A stretch of 64,000 bases of DNA from Oscarella lobularis. Lineage: Eukaryota > Porifera > Homoscleromorpha > Homosclerophorida > Oscarellidae. The translations under genes and the position numbers were made by a program. This document shows, one piece after another, positions 42,438-54,790 of the stretch. The stretch is from NCBI RefSeq assembly GCF_947507565.1, contig NC_089191.1:1178001-1242000 (forward strand), in the 5' to 3' direction. A model generated the notes under the pieces. The model saw only the letters and a list, made by a program, of their open reading frames with translations, had not been told where the DNA came from and made no database searches. How positions within the stretch are numbered: the stretch's first letter is position 1; each line of letters starts with the position of its first letter.

Positions 42438-44825
42438 GCTTCTTGGTCAACCGTTTTTCGTGTGAAACTATGAATTGAATGTCGTTCACTTATCTTTCTG
42501 TCTCTGCTGTACTAGCTTTTAGCGGAACGCGTGCAGTAACTGCTGAAGGCACTCCTGGAGATGCAGATCGTGTGCACATGTGGCAGGGCTTCCGTCGTAA
42601 GAGCTGCACTTACCCGTACAGTATCTTGATTCTATAGCTGAGAAATCTTCTATCTTTCGAATTCATTGAGAGCGAATGCAGCGCATTGGGAAACTAAGCA
42701 GTCGATGTCCTTGGGAATTAATAATGCAAGGGTGCGTCGTATACCGTATGCTGCACATCGAATACAATCAAGTTCGATGAAAATGAAGTAGTGCTGCCGA
42801 TCGAAGAAATAAAAATTATATGAGGAAATTAGAGCCATAAGAATGCGCCAGTTAGTGGACGACCAGCGGATTCCTCTATCTACAGCATGTGGTGGTTTGG
42901 GACTCATTTATGGAGCAAATACTGTGAGCTGTGCATAAAAATCTAGTGGGCAAGACTTCTCCAATATGGCGCGGCCGGGATTATGAACCAATTTAAACCT
43001 ATAGTGAAGTAAAATTAGGTCACAGCGGGCACCAAATGAAACCCTACGCAGTGACAGTCAAGAATGACGCGTCAAACTCTTCAAATCAGGAAGGTGCGGG
43101 AGTGACGGCACAAACTTTATGGATCTAACGTTCGGAGACGACGCCCGTATACCTGTGCATGACGCCCGTATTTACTGCGCAATCCTGTAGATCCTCGCGC
43201 GAGCACTACGACGCCGTCGACCGATTCTGTGAACAGATGATCGTTGGAGCGTCTTGTGAATGAGAACGGTCGGATCAGTGGCCGTCTTGGCTAGGAAATC
43301 ATCGTCTTATAGGCGGATCCAGACAGGACGCCGATTAATTGCGGACTGTTCGATAAGGTAGGACCTACAATGCATACAACACGTTGTATACCTACGCCTT
43401 GTTCACTTCAACCGGTAAAAAGGCAGTTTTCTCAAGCGATGTGGGCCCCGTCATAGTCTTCAGTGGTAGACATACTAGACATAATATAGACCGCGCGCGT
43501 GAATTAGGCACACTCGTTCTTCAATAAACGACAAGGAAAAAAGTAAATCGTGATTACATAGAAGGATTATAGTCAAACACGGTTTCCTCGTGCGCTGCTT
43601 ATTCAAATTAATTAAGTGCTTTTTAGCCAGCTGTACGAAAATACTATAGCATCAAAGACGGACGTTGCGTATTAAGGCGATGTCTGCTAAAATTCGGTCC
43701 ATTATTGCATGGCCCGCTGACTGATTTGTCATGTCTCCTCGAAATCAGACAGCATAGTTGCCAACATAGAGACATCGGTATGTGTCTACGTTTGTCGGTA
43801 GTGTGCGTTCCCATTTTAAGGACGGCATGACCTACCGTTATACGGCTTGCATGTGTGTTTCTGATAATGGTACTTGTAACGATGGAGCTTAGTTTTTGCT
43901 CGTGTAGGACGTTGCAGTTCAAGAAAATCAAACTGCCATCTGGTCGTTTAAACCTTTACCAAATTCCTCAGCTCTACCGTCTGGAATCTCAAATCTTCGT
44001 CTCGAAGACACGCTAAAGGTTCCACATGTTATTCCTTTGCTATTGCCTACATGAAGATTCCCTTACGTTACGGTTAGTTGACGTTTCCGTCTGGAATATA
44101 TAACTTTTCTTTGAGTGGAACGGCGTCCGAACGTCACTGCTATTCGGGTGCCGGTGGAGGTCTGCTACGTCCTGAAGTCGTTGCGCTGAATGAGATTCCG
44201 ATTTATTAGCGCGAGTGAGACCATTTCGTGTCCCGAGGGAACCGTATTTACTCGGATACTTTTCGCTTCGTTTGGAACAAAGATCGTGCGGAGCGTAAGA
44301 GTCGGCTGCTGAGCTCTCGTGATAATGTCATCTTATGCAGTCTTTGTAGCTGGACTCGGGGACAATGTCATGCTGGCTCAGCCTCTTCCTGTGTTTAGGA
44401 GTTGAAGCCTCGCAGTAGTACATATACGTCAACAAATATGAATGGGATGTGCGGCAATCCAACGAATATTGAGACATAGGCAGAGGCAGTTGTTACATAT
44501 ACTACCGCTAGCTAAAGTGCAAACACCCCCTGAGAACCCCCCCCCCCCCCCCAAAGCACATTGCGTACTATGTTTCATGTCAACAAAGTCGATCGTAGGC
44601 GCACTGAACGCCCTACGCGGTCACGGGCACGCCATCCATGAGGCGGTTGCACTGTAGAGAACAGTGTTTGACCACGTCGCTATCTCTAACTGAAAACCGC
44701 AGTTAGTCACGGCAGTAGCAACAACTGCAACGCGACAGTTTTTTTGGTTTCCAACATCAATTTCGGTTAGAGCTGTAGCAACATTCGGTACGACCGTAGA
44801 AGGGAAGCAAGTCGAGAATTTCACA
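42438..44825. other. Intergenic, no gene recognised; 16-nt poly-C at 44537
   Basis: About 2.4 kb without a credible exon or RNA gene. Notable items are a C16 run at 44537-44552 and a doubled GACGCCCGTAT at about 43139 and 43161. Confidence 0.45.
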
Positions 44826-45197
44826 TCAAAAGTTTTTGGCCAACAAGTACGGAGGCCAGATCTGCAAAATCCAAAAACCGAACTTCCAACTTCGCCTTAG
44901 AGTAAAAAGAAAGCGTTTGCTAGGTTTTTCCCGGCGAATACTCATTAGATGTTTCTTTCTTACAGGTCTTCGACACGGGCGGTGTGCTGGAGTCTGGTCC
45001 CAAAGCGTAGCCTTAGTTTGATCAAACGAAGGCAGTATATAGGAAAAGGAGAGACTATATGTATTTATAGCTGTACTTTTGTTTGATGCTTTAAAGCCTT
45101 GCAGAGTCACGAAGTTGCGCTCGTCGTTGTCTTTCGCGTTGGCAATGCAGAAAAACACAGAAGCGGCGAAAAAGCAGAGTACAAGACGACGACTCAT
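44826..45197 (-). CDS. Candidate small secreted protein
   Basis: Starting at ATG 45197 the frame gives a good signal peptide (SRRLVLCFFAASVFFCIANA) followed by KDNDERNFVTLQ. The mature part is probably spliced: an acceptor before GCTACGCTTTGGG (about 45011) and a donor CCTGTAAG at about 44963 would define a small exon encoding ATLWDQTPAHRPCRRP. Exon limits and the C-terminus are uncertain and I recognise no family. A short secreted peptide is the most I can claim. Confidence 0.35.
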   Translation of the reverse strand: MSRRLVLCFFAASVFFCIANAKDNDERNFVTLQGFKASNKSTAINTYSLSFSYILPSFDQTKATLWDQTPAHRPCRRPVRKKHLMSIRREKPSKRFLFTLRRSWKFGFWILQIWPPYLLAKNF

Positions 45198-45269
45198 AAC
45201 GAAAGTGCTGGACGAACGCAGGTAAACTCGACTGAGACAAAGGAGACTATAGCATCCTGTTTGAAGCAT

Positions 45270-46110
45270 TATATGATACGCTTCCTAGATATAGACCCTC
45301 CCCTCCTCCCCCGCAAAGCTAAATGAGTATAAGACTACCCCAATCCTTCTAACTGTGGAAGCGATTCGCCTAAAAATTAAGTCTATAGCCCACTTTGTCT
45401 CTAGCGTCGACGTCCTCTATTCAACACACATGAATGTTATTAGACCCACAGGCTGTTATAGCCCAATATGCTGCCCAATTACTCAATTAGAGTGAGGTAA
45501 AGAACAGCTGAAAAACTGGAAAGCGTATAGGAAGAGGGACATCTACCAGCAGTATTACCGACAACATGCAGCGAAAGCGTGAAGCCCAACGCAACGAACT
45601 GTTTGAGTAGTCGAAAATAGAAAGGAGAATCGATTTGGCCGTTCAACTGAGTCCCCGCCGCAGCACCAGACAATCAATTAGCCTGGAGGAAGAGACGGAT
45701 ACGGAAAGGAAGTGAAATAGACAGTTTAGAATACACTTTCACTAGGCGACGCGTTCTCTTTACCCGTCCCGGTGTCTGATTGACGCCAGCGACCGTGCTA
45801 GACAATTAGGAAGTCACGCTAGGTAAAGGAGAAAGGAGATGATGCTATTGCATTTATTTTCATTTTATAAGATCAGTAGCCACATCCCGGTCGTCGGCAT
45901 TGCGGAATGACGAGCGTTCACCGCCGCCGTTGTCGTAGGTTGGCGATCGTTAAGGGTTATTTTGGTAACAGATATGCAAGTCAGCTGAGTGATGTGCATT
46001 TCTGCATGAAAAGAGGCCCTCTTTGTGGGCATAGGTGCAGATGGAGAAGATGAATAAAAATATAAACAGTCTGGAAAAATTTGGATAAGCCGTTAGTTGG
46101 TAATTCTTCG
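45270..46110. other. Intergenic, nothing recognised
   Basis: No supported coding or RNA feature between the small secreted frame and the hydrolase C-terminal exon. Confidence 0.45.
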
Positions 46111-46610
46111 TTACTTTCCTCCATCAGATTCTTTGACATGCGCTTCAAAAAAGCCTACCACCTTCCCATTAAAATCATCGCAGACATCAAGATGAATTTG
46201 ATGGCGGCCTCCCACAAATTCGTGATACACAGTCGGGCCGCGATCATTCGCCTTGATAATTTCCACGTGGTGAACGGAAATCAGCGGATCGCGGCTCCCG
46301 TGCAGTAGAAGCGTCGGGCACTCCACCCTTGCCAAATTTCCCTGGTAAATGTCCTTGCCCCGTTCGTCAGCCAATCGCGTCACCCCGCGAACCCAAGCTG
46401 ACCACAATCTCTGCAATACGTCTAAAGGGTAGTAGGTGGTGACTCGATTCAGGAACTCTCGATTCCACGATGATAAGCTCTCGATTGCTACGAATTTATC
46501 AATGGTTTGTCGTTCCAAGTAAGCCATGACTCCCCAAATCATCAGGGCTTGAACGGCGTCAGGTCTCAATGCGGCCAAAATTAATGCGACTGTACCGCCA
46601 TAGCACCACC
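46111..46610 (-). pseudogene. BPHL-like alpha/beta hydrolase, C-terminal exon
   Basis: Encodes the C-terminal two-thirds of a valacyclovir-hydrolase-like protein: YGGTVALILAALRPDAVQAL, WGVMAY, ARVECPTLLLHGSRDPLIS and GGRHQIHLDVCDDFN. The Asp (SRDP) and His (RHQIHL) of the triad are present. At the nucleophile elbow, where the family has GWSxGG, the sequence reads WCYGG, so Ser is Cys. No AG acceptor exists at the expected exon start (46609/46610; the bases are TG), and the matching upstream exon lies 10.9 kb away at 57523-57718, beyond a repeat array. I therefore think the gene is damaged, although splicing from a more distant acceptor is possible. Confidence 0.65.
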
Positions 46611-46676
46611 ATGGATAAAGAACATTATATCCCGATGCGGGGGAGGATCAGAGGCGCCGACAGGGCGGTATATCCC

Positions 46677-46726
46677 ATAACCGTCCTAGGAAGGTTATGG
46701 ACCCATAACCTTCCTAGGACGGTTAT
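46677..46726. other. 24-bp perfect hairpin next to the hydrolase exon
   Basis: ATAACCGTCCTAGGAAGGTT(ATGG) and its reverse complement are separated by two bases. Adjacent CAGGGCGGTATATCCCATAA resembles the ends of the palindrome at 57250-57415, so both may be footprints of one MITE family. Confidence 0.7.
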
Positions 46727-46766
46727 ACTAATTGGTTAATTGAGTCAACACCGCTATATATAGCAA

Positions 46767-48989
46767 CTAGCAGTCAACCCGGCTTCGCCCGGGTATTGGT
46801 CTCACTAATAGCTTTCCCTCTTTTTCTGAAAGTTCTCCTTCCCAGCGGTGAATATGCATCATGCCGCTGATATGGCCTCCCGGAGTGTGAAAGGGCAGGG
46901 AACTCCAAATTGCAAATTCCTATTAGAGACTCAGTTCCTAACTCTAACTTGAATATTAGTATTAGAAAACTCCGGCTTGATTATTTCTGTTATATAAACA
47001 GTCGATCCCTAGCTCCAGCTTCATTATTTCTGTGTTACAGTATTAGCGTTGGCATATTACCCATATTTACCTCTGGAGGAGTGAACTTCTTGCAATGAGA
47101 GCCGGATTCAGATGAAAGGTCCTCAGAGACCCAGTGCCTAGCTAACTCCGTCCCAATCAAATCTATTAGATATTCTGTTCCTAACTCCGGTTTTAATAAA
47201 TAGATACTCCAGTAGTTCCTGATCGACTCTTGCTTGATTATTTCTGTTATCAAAACAGTCCCTAACTCCATGTACTCGCCTCTAGGCACAAACACCCTGA
47301 TAAATTATTATAGGAGGGAAGGCTAGCAGTCAACCCGGCTTCGCCCGGGTATTGGTCTTACTAATAGCTTTCCCTCTTTTTCTAAAATTTCTCCTTCCCA
47401 GCGGTGAATTTGTATCATGCATATAGACCGCTTACATGCCCTCCCGCAGTGTGAGAAACGCATAGGGGAACAAAAAGAAAAAAGGACAGGGAACTCCAAT
47501 TTGACAGTTCCTAACTCCGACTTCAATATTTCTATTAGAAATCAGTCTCTGACTCCTGCTTGATTATTCTTGTTATATAAACAGTCGATCCCTTGCTCCA
47601 ACTGTGTTATTAGCGTTGGTTACACACTACTGCATGCACTACGGGAAGGTCCACACGCATATTAACCTCTGGGGGAGAGAACTTCCAGCAATGAGAGCCG
47701 GAGTCAGAAAAAAGAAACCTGAACGTCCTCAGATACACATTCCCTATAACTCCGGCCCAATGAAGTCTTCAGATACTGAGTCCCTAACTCCAGCTTTATT
47801 CGATAGACACTCCAGTAGTCCCTAGCTTCATTATTTCTGTCACTAATACCGTCCCCTAACTCCAGGTACTCGCCTCCAGACACAATCACCCTGTCCATAA
47901 ATCATTATAGGAGGGAAGGTCTCTACTTGACAATTCCTATTAGATACTCAGTTTCCTAACCGTGACTTGACTATTTCTATTAGAAATCGGTGTCTGGCTC
48001 CGGATTGATTATTTCTGTTATCTAAACAGTTGATCCCTAACTCCAGCTTCAATCTGTGATATTAGCGTTGGTTACACAACGGACTGCACTACGGGAAAGT
48101 CCATACGCATGTTTATAAAACCTTTAACTTTCAGCAATGAGAGCCGGAGTCAGAAAAAAGGTCCTTAGATACCCAGTCCCTAACTCCGGCCCAATCAAAT
48201 CTATCTCAGTCCCTAACTCCGGCTTCATTAAATAGATACTCCAGTAGTCCCTGACTCTAGCTCGATTATTTATTGTTATCAAAACAGTTCCTAACTCCAG
48301 GTACTCGCCTCAAGGCACAAACACCCGGATAAATTATTATAAGAGGGAAGGCCTCTGCTTGGAGAAAATCTAATTTTTGCGTATTTGTCAGTATGACGGT
48401 CCTACAAAATAAGTAGCATTTTCCTGGTCGATTAGAAGAAAAACGGTGCAGTACCTATGAGCAGTCCAATTTTTATTAGAACCGGCTAAGTAAATAACTC
48501 GGTATTTATTACATGGTCGCATCCCTCTAAAAGGCAACGGTGGGACACCGAGAAGCGCGGGAGAGGGACATAAATAAATCGGCGAGAAAACGCGCCCAGA
48601 GGTGATGACGCAAAGAATGACGTCATCGCCACCCTAGACTAAAACAGACGAAACGAAACGCCACGGTCGCGCAACGCTTTCGAAAGCATACTTCGAAGCG
48701 TTTCGAAGCTAATAGCAGAACGACTTTGCGCGTTCGACGTCGCGAATAGTCTTAGCTCTTCGCACAGCACGTGACGTTGACGTCGACCGACGTCGTGCGC
48801 GGGATCCCGGGGACCCCGACAAAGGCGCTTTTATAGAAATGTCACGATTTTCGTCGCACGGCGGCGGAAGCGGTTCGCGCACGGCCGTCGCGCGCGCGAA
48901 CGGAGAAATTTGAAGCGAAGCTTAGAGTTACTCGCGCCGTATTTAACGCGCGGTAGGCCGTGACGTCTTTTTCATCTTAGTAGTGTAGA
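46767..48989 (-). mobile_element. Non-autonomous Helitron-like unit A (left copy)
   Basis: Read on the minus strand the unit begins TCTACACTACTAA at 48989 and ends with the hairpin ACCCGGGCGAAGCCGGGT, then TGACTG and CTAG at 46770-46767, followed by T. A 5' TC, a 3' hairpin a few bases before CTRR, and a T after the end are the Helitron signature. Internally, ~0.45-0.6-kb subrepeats end at 47320, 47919 and 48350 with TTATTATAGGAGGGAAGG, one of them carrying its own hairpin-CTAG at 47322. No Rep/helicase is encoded. Confidence 0.65.
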
Positions 48990-51860
48990 CTAGCTAATTA
49001 CCCGGCTTCGCCCGGTTGGATCATTTCTGTTTCCGAGAAGGGAAAGAGTCAGAGGTTTCCTGATGGCCGGTACGACTTCCGGTCCGTTAATGCGTACCGC
49101 CCTTTAATTGAGGCACCCATTTTGGTGTTCGAAGCGACGCCATGAGTAAGAACGTTCGAAGTTACCGGGCACGTTTTTCAGCTGATTACCCGGCTTCGCC
49201 CGGGTGGTTCATTTCTGTTTTAGAGAAGGAAAAGAGTCAGACCTTAGAGGCGACAGGTGTACCTTCGATCACTGTGGTCACCGGTTTGCTTGTGATCACT
49301 GTGTGCCAGAGTTGATTGGGGCCACAGTTGTATCGGTGCTCACTGTGGTCGCAGGTGTACCTGTGATCACTGTTGCCACAGTTGTATCCGTGATCACTAT
49401 GGCCACAGGTGTACCAGAGATCTCTGTTGCTACAGGTGTACCTCTGATCACCGTGGTCACAGGGGTAGCTATGCTCACCGTGGTGGCCACAGGCGTACCT
49501 GTGATCACTGTGGTCACAGGTCTACCAGAGATTTCTGTGGCCACAGGCGTATCTGTGACCGTGGTGACCGAATGTGTACCTTTGATCACTTTGACCTCAG
49601 GTGTACCTGTGATGACAGTGGCAACAGTTGTACCTGTGCTCGCTGTGGCCGCAGGTGTACCAGAGACCTCTGTGGTCACAGGTGTACCAGAGATCTCTGT
49701 GGCCACAGCTGTTCCTGTGATCACTGTGGCCACAAGTGTACCTGTGATTGCCGTGACCAAATCTGTACCTATGATCATTTTGGTCACAGATGTATAAAAG
49801 ATCTCTGCGGTCACAGTTGAACCTGTAATCACTGTGGCCACAGGTGTATTTGTTATCACTGTGGCCAAAGGTGTACCTGTGATCACTGTGGCGACAGTTG
49901 TACCCGTTATCACAGGTGTACCAGAAATCTCTGTGGTTACAGGTGCACCAGAGATCTCTGTGGACACAGATGTACCTGTGATCGCTGTGACTACAGTTGT
50001 ATCAGAGATCAGTGGAGCCACAATTGCACCTGTGCTGTGGTCACAGGTGCACCCGTGATCACTGTTGCCACAGTTGTACCGGTGATTACTGTGGCAACAG
50101 GTGTACTTTCACTTTGGCCACAGGTGTGCACAGGATCACTGCGGCCACAGTACCCGTCATCACTGTGGCCACAGTTCTACCAGAGATCTCTGTTGCTACA
50201 GGCATACCTACGACCACTGTGCCTATGCTCACTGTGGCTACAGGTATACCTGTGATCACTGTGGCAGCAGTTGTGCCAGAGATCGCTGTTGTTACGGGTG
50301 TACCTCTGATGACTTTGGTGGTCACAGGTGTACCTATGATCACGGTGGCAACAGTTGTACCCGTGATCACTGCCTCAGGTGTACCAGAAATCTCTGTGGT
50401 CACAGGTGCACTAGAAATCTCTGTGGACACAGATGTACCCCACTGTCCTGTGATCGCTGTGACTACAGATGTGCCAGAGATCAGTGGGGCCACAGATGTA
50501 CCTGTGCTCACTGTGGTCACAGGTGTACCTGTGATCACTGTTGCCACAGTCGTACCCGTGATCACTCTGGCCACAGGTGTACTTGCACTTTGGCCACAGG
50601 TGTACACAGGATCACTGTGGCCACAGTTGTACCCCCCTGATCACTGTGGCCAGAGGTGTACCAGAGATCTCTTTGGCTTCAGAAGTTTTAACTCAAAGTT
50701 TTGTACCAATTACCACTACTGGAACCCGGCTGCCGGGTACCCAGGTATTAATTAAACAGCTAGTGTAGTCTATTGCCGCCCAGACGTATTGTTCAATTGA
50801 CGTTTAATTATCAATATGAGTAAACGGGCGACGCTGATCGCATAGAAGTGCAGACTGACGTTGGAGCAATCTTACCGAAGCAAACTCCGCTTCTGCCTAA
50901 GTAGGATGAAAACTGGAAAAGTACGTACGCTGCATTTGCGGTGTGCGTACCGGTTTTGGCCGTAGAAACAATGGCTGACCAGTATTTACAGGTTGCGTAA
51001 ATTTTCTGTAAGGATATGGCTGGAAATGCCAAAAAGAAATCGCAAGTGGACAGGATGAGGATTCGATTTCGGAAATATAATCAGAAGGAAAAACGACGAC
51101 GATTCCGGTGCAAGCGCACTGTAGAAATCGCTAAAAATGCAATTTGGAGGAAGAGAGCGTCAGAGCGGCGATCGTTCGAGGGAACAGAGTACGACGAAAA
51201 CGAAGTCAAACTGCATTGGGAAGGAGTCGATTTTGGAAATAACGTCTCCGATGGAGCGAGAGAACGGTTTCAAAGCGAAAAATGAGACGGAAAGGCAAGC
51301 AGAGGAGAAGAAAACGGTAGATCACGTGACCGGCCAATTCCAAGATGGCGCCGGAGGGCAAAGAGAACGTCAGGAAACGAAAACACGGCTTCGAAAGCGC
51401 TTTCGGCGCGAATCGGCGAAAGAAAAGGCTTCGAAGGGTAGAAAAATCGTCGCCGGGATTTCGAACGAAGCGTCGAAGAGAGCGATTACGGAGAAAAACG
51501 GTCGGATCCCCAAAAGGGGCCTCGACGCCGGTCGAAAGTGGAAGGAGAGCCAGAAGGACGTAAAAGAGCGATCGCGTCGTCGAAAAGGCCGCGAAAAAGC
51601 CTTTCGAAATCGATCGATAATCGAGACGGCTCGAAAACGCTGCCTTCCGAGCGTTTTCGGGCGAAAGCGAACGGTCGAGCGGCTTCGCGGCGACAAAAGA
51701 TCGTCGCGAGGCGTTCGAACGGAGCCGGACGACGCGCGGTTCGCGAGAAATGGGCGTTTTTCGACCTCTTCCGAAAGGGGCCCCGACGCGAAATGAGCGC
51801 GCCAGGTTATCTACATTCTTCCGAAAAGCGCGCCGAGCGAGCGAAAAGCGTCCTCCGCCG
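48990..51860 (-). mobile_element. Helitron-like unit M1 carrying a 27-bp minisatellite
   Basis: The minus-strand 3' end is CCGGGCGAAGCCGGGTAATT then AGCTAG at 48990-48993, immediately abutting the TC of unit A. A second hairpin of the same type lies at 49187-49203. The body is the minisatellite at 49245-50690 followed by GC-rich sequence with chance basic frames. Its 5' end is missing about 75 bp compared with unit M2. Its 2,871-bp length equals the offset between M1 and M2, showing tandem duplication. Confidence 0.65.
49245..50690. repeat. 27-bp minisatellite, first array
   Basis: About 53 degenerate units of the form TGTGATCACTGTGGCCACAG with GTGTACC. The period is a multiple of three and stop codons are rare, so several frames on both strands stay open as 9-residue repeats (VPVITVATG and so on; frame ends at 49797, 50755 and the minus-strand 49296). 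Without a start context or other domains these are not credible genes. Confidence 0.85.
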
Positions 51861-54790
51861 CTAGCTAATTACCCGGCTTCGCCCGGTTGGATCATTTCTG
51901 TTTCGGAGAAGGGAAAGAGTCAGAGGTTTCCTGATGGCCGGTACGACTTCCGGTCCGTTAATGCGCACCGCCCTTTAATTGAGGCACCCATTTTGGTGTT
52001 CGAAGCGACGCCATGAGTAAGAGCGTTCGAAGTTACCGGGCACGTTTTTCAGCTGATTACCCGGCTTCGCCCGGGTGGTTCATTTCTGTTTCAGAGAAGG
52101 AAAAGAGTCAGACCTTAGAGGCGACAGGTGTACCTTCGATCACTGTGGTCACCGGTTTGCTTGTGATCACTGTGTGCCAGAGTTGATTGGGGCCACAGTT
52201 GTACCGGTGCTCACTGTGGTCGCAGGTGTACCTGTGATCACTGTTGCCACAGTTGTATCCGTGATCACTATGGCCACAGGTGTACCAGAGATCTCTGTTG
52301 CTACAGGTGTACCTCTGATCACCGTGGTCACAGGGGTAGCTATGCTCACCGTGGTGGCCACAGGCGTACCTGTGATCACTGTGGTCACAGGTCTACCAGA
52401 GATTTCTGTGGCCACAGGCGTATCTGTGACCGTGGTGACCGAATGTGTACCTTTGATCACTTTGACCTCAGGTGTACCTGTGATGACAGTGGCAACAGTT
52501 GTACCTGTGCTCGCTGTGGCCGCAGGTGTACCAGAGACCTCTGTGGTCACAGGTGTACCAGAGATCTCTGTGGCCACAGCTGTTCCTGTGATCACTGTGG
52601 CCACAAGTGTACCTGTGATTGCCGTGACCAAATCTGTACCTATGATCATTTTGGTCACAGATGTATAAAAGATCTCTGCGGTCACAGTTGAACCTGTAAT
52701 CACTGTGGCCACAGGTGTATTTGTTATCACTGTGGCCAAAGGTGTACCTGTGATCACTGTGGCGACAGTTGTACCCGTTATCACAGGTGTACCAGAAATC
52801 TCTGTGGTTACAGGTGCACCAGAGATCTCTGTGGACACAGATGTACCTGTGATCGCTGTGACTACAGTTGTATCAGAGATCAGTGGAGCCACAATTGCAC
52901 CTGTGCTGTGGTCACAGGTGCACCCGTGATCACTGTTGCCACAGTTGTACCGGTGATTACTGTGGCAACAGGTGTACTTTCACTTTGGCCACAGGTGTGC
53001 ACAGGATCACTGCGGCCACAGTACCCGTCATCACTGTGGCCACAGTTCTACCAGAGATCTCGGTTGCTACAGGTATACCTACGAACACTGTGCCTATGCT
53101 CACTGTGGCCACAGGTATACCTGTGATCACTGTGGCAGCAGTTGTGCCAGAGATCTCTGTTGTTACGGGTGTACCTCTGATGACTGTGGTGGTCACAGGT
53201 GTACCTATGATCACGGTGGCAACAGTTGTACCCGTGATCACTGCCTCAGGTGTACCAGAAATCTCTGTGGTCACGGGTGCACCAGAAATCTCTGTGGACA
53301 CAGATGTACCCCACTGTCCTGTGATCGCTGTGACTACAGATGTGCCAGAGATCAGTGGGACCACAGATGTACCTGTGCTCACTGTGGTCACAGGTGTACC
53401 TGTGATCACTGTTGCCACAGTCGTACCCGTGATCACTCTGGCCACAGGTGTACTTGCACTTTGGCCACAGGTGTACACAGGATCACTGTGGCCACAGTTG
53501 TACCCCCCTGATCACTGTGGCCAGAGGTGTACCAGAGATCTCTTTGTCTTCAGAAGTTTTAACTCAAAGTTTTGTACCAATTACCACTACTGGTACCCGG
53601 CTGCCGGGTACCCAGGTATTAATTAAACAGCTTGTGTAGTCTATTGCCGCCCAGACGTATTGTTCAATTGACGTTTAATTATCAATATGAGTAAACGGGC
53701 GACGCTGATCGCATAGAAGTGCAGACTGACGTTGGAGCAATCTTACCGAAGCAAACTCCGCTTCTGCCTAAGTACGGTGGAAACCGCAAAAGTACGTACG
53801 CTGCATTTGCGGTGAGCGTACCAGTTTTGGCCGTAGAAACAATGGCTGACCGGTATTTACCGGTTGCGTAAATTTTCTGTGGCTGGAAATGCCAAAAAGA
53901 AATCGCAAATGGACAGGATTCGATTTCGGGAATATGATCAGAAGGAAAAACGACGGCGATTCCGGTGCAAGCGCACTGCCTAAAATGCAATTTGGAGGAA
54001 GAGAGCGGCGATCGTTCGAGGGAACAGAGACTTTACAGAGTACGACGAAAACGAAGTCAAACTGCATTGGGAAGGAGTCGATTTTGGAAATAACGCCTCC
54101 GATGGAGCGAGAGAACGGTTTCGAAGTGGAAAAATAGACCGAAACGCAAGCAAAGGAGAAGAAATGGGTGCATCACGTGACCCGCCAATTCCAAGATGGC
54201 GCGGGCAGCCCGAGATGACGTCAGGCACGAAAACACGGCTTCGAGAGCGGTTTCGGCGCGAATGGGCGAGCGAAAAGGCTTCGAAGAGCGTAAAAAACGG
54301 CGCCGGGATTTCGAACGAAGCGTCGAAGCGAGCGAAATAGGGAGAAAAACGTCGGATCTCCAAAAGGGGCCTCGACGCCGGTCGAAAGTGGAAGGAGAGC
54401 GAGAAGGACGTAAAAGAGCGACCGCGTCGTCGAAAAGGCCGCGAAAACGCCTTTCGAAATCGATCGATAATCGAGACCGCTCGAAAACGCCGCCTTCCGA
54501 GCTGTTTCGGGCGAAAGCGAACGGTCGAGCGGCTTCGCGGCGACGAAAGATCGTCGCGAGGCGTTCGAACGGAGCCGAACGACGCGCGGTTCGCGAGAAA
54601 CGGGCGTCATTCGACCTCTTCCGAAAGGGGCCCCGACGCGAAATGAGCGCGCCAGGTTATCTACATTCTTCCGAAGAGCGCGCCGAGCGAGCGAAGAGCG
54701 TCGTCCGCCGCTCGGCTCCGGAGATATCGGGGATTTCGACGGGCGCGGCCATCTTGGCCAAGATGGCGCACTCGGTTTTAGTGGTGTAGA
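51861..54790 (-). mobile_element. Helitron-like unit M2, tandem copy of M1
   Basis: Nearly identical to M1 over 2.87 kb, with a complete minus-strand 5' end TCTACACCACTAAAACC at 54790. Its 3' hairpin and CTAG are at 51861-51864. Near the 5' end lies the 20-bp palindrome GCCATCTTGGCCAAGATGGC at about 54748. Differences from M1 are mostly substitutions and short indels in the GC-rich part, so the duplication is recent. Confidence 0.65.
52116..53561. repeat. 27-bp minisatellite, second array
   Basis: Same unit and same number of repeats as the first array, differing at scattered positions. Equal array length shows the duplication happened after minisatellite expansion. Confidence 0.85.

Noticed and set aside
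44442-44657. Plus-strand 71-residue frame across the poly-C tract
   Set aside because: The proline run is a translation of the C16 homopolymer; no other evidence.
46920-48350. CRISPR-like array from repeated CCTAACTCC motifs
   Set aside because: Spacing is irregular, repeats are degenerate over hundreds of bases and the genome is eukaryotic.
49204-50755. Long repeat-protein frames (VPVITVATG-type) as a secreted repeat protein
   Set aside because: The same 27-bp unit is open in several frames on both strands; no signal peptide, no non-repeat domain, and it sits inside a Helitron-like unit.
51137-51864. Highly basic 219-residue frame and its shadows, and the equivalents at 54.2-54.8 kb
   Set aside because: Low-complexity Arg/Lys-rich translation of GC-rich repeat DNA, not conserved in frame between the M1 and M2 copies.
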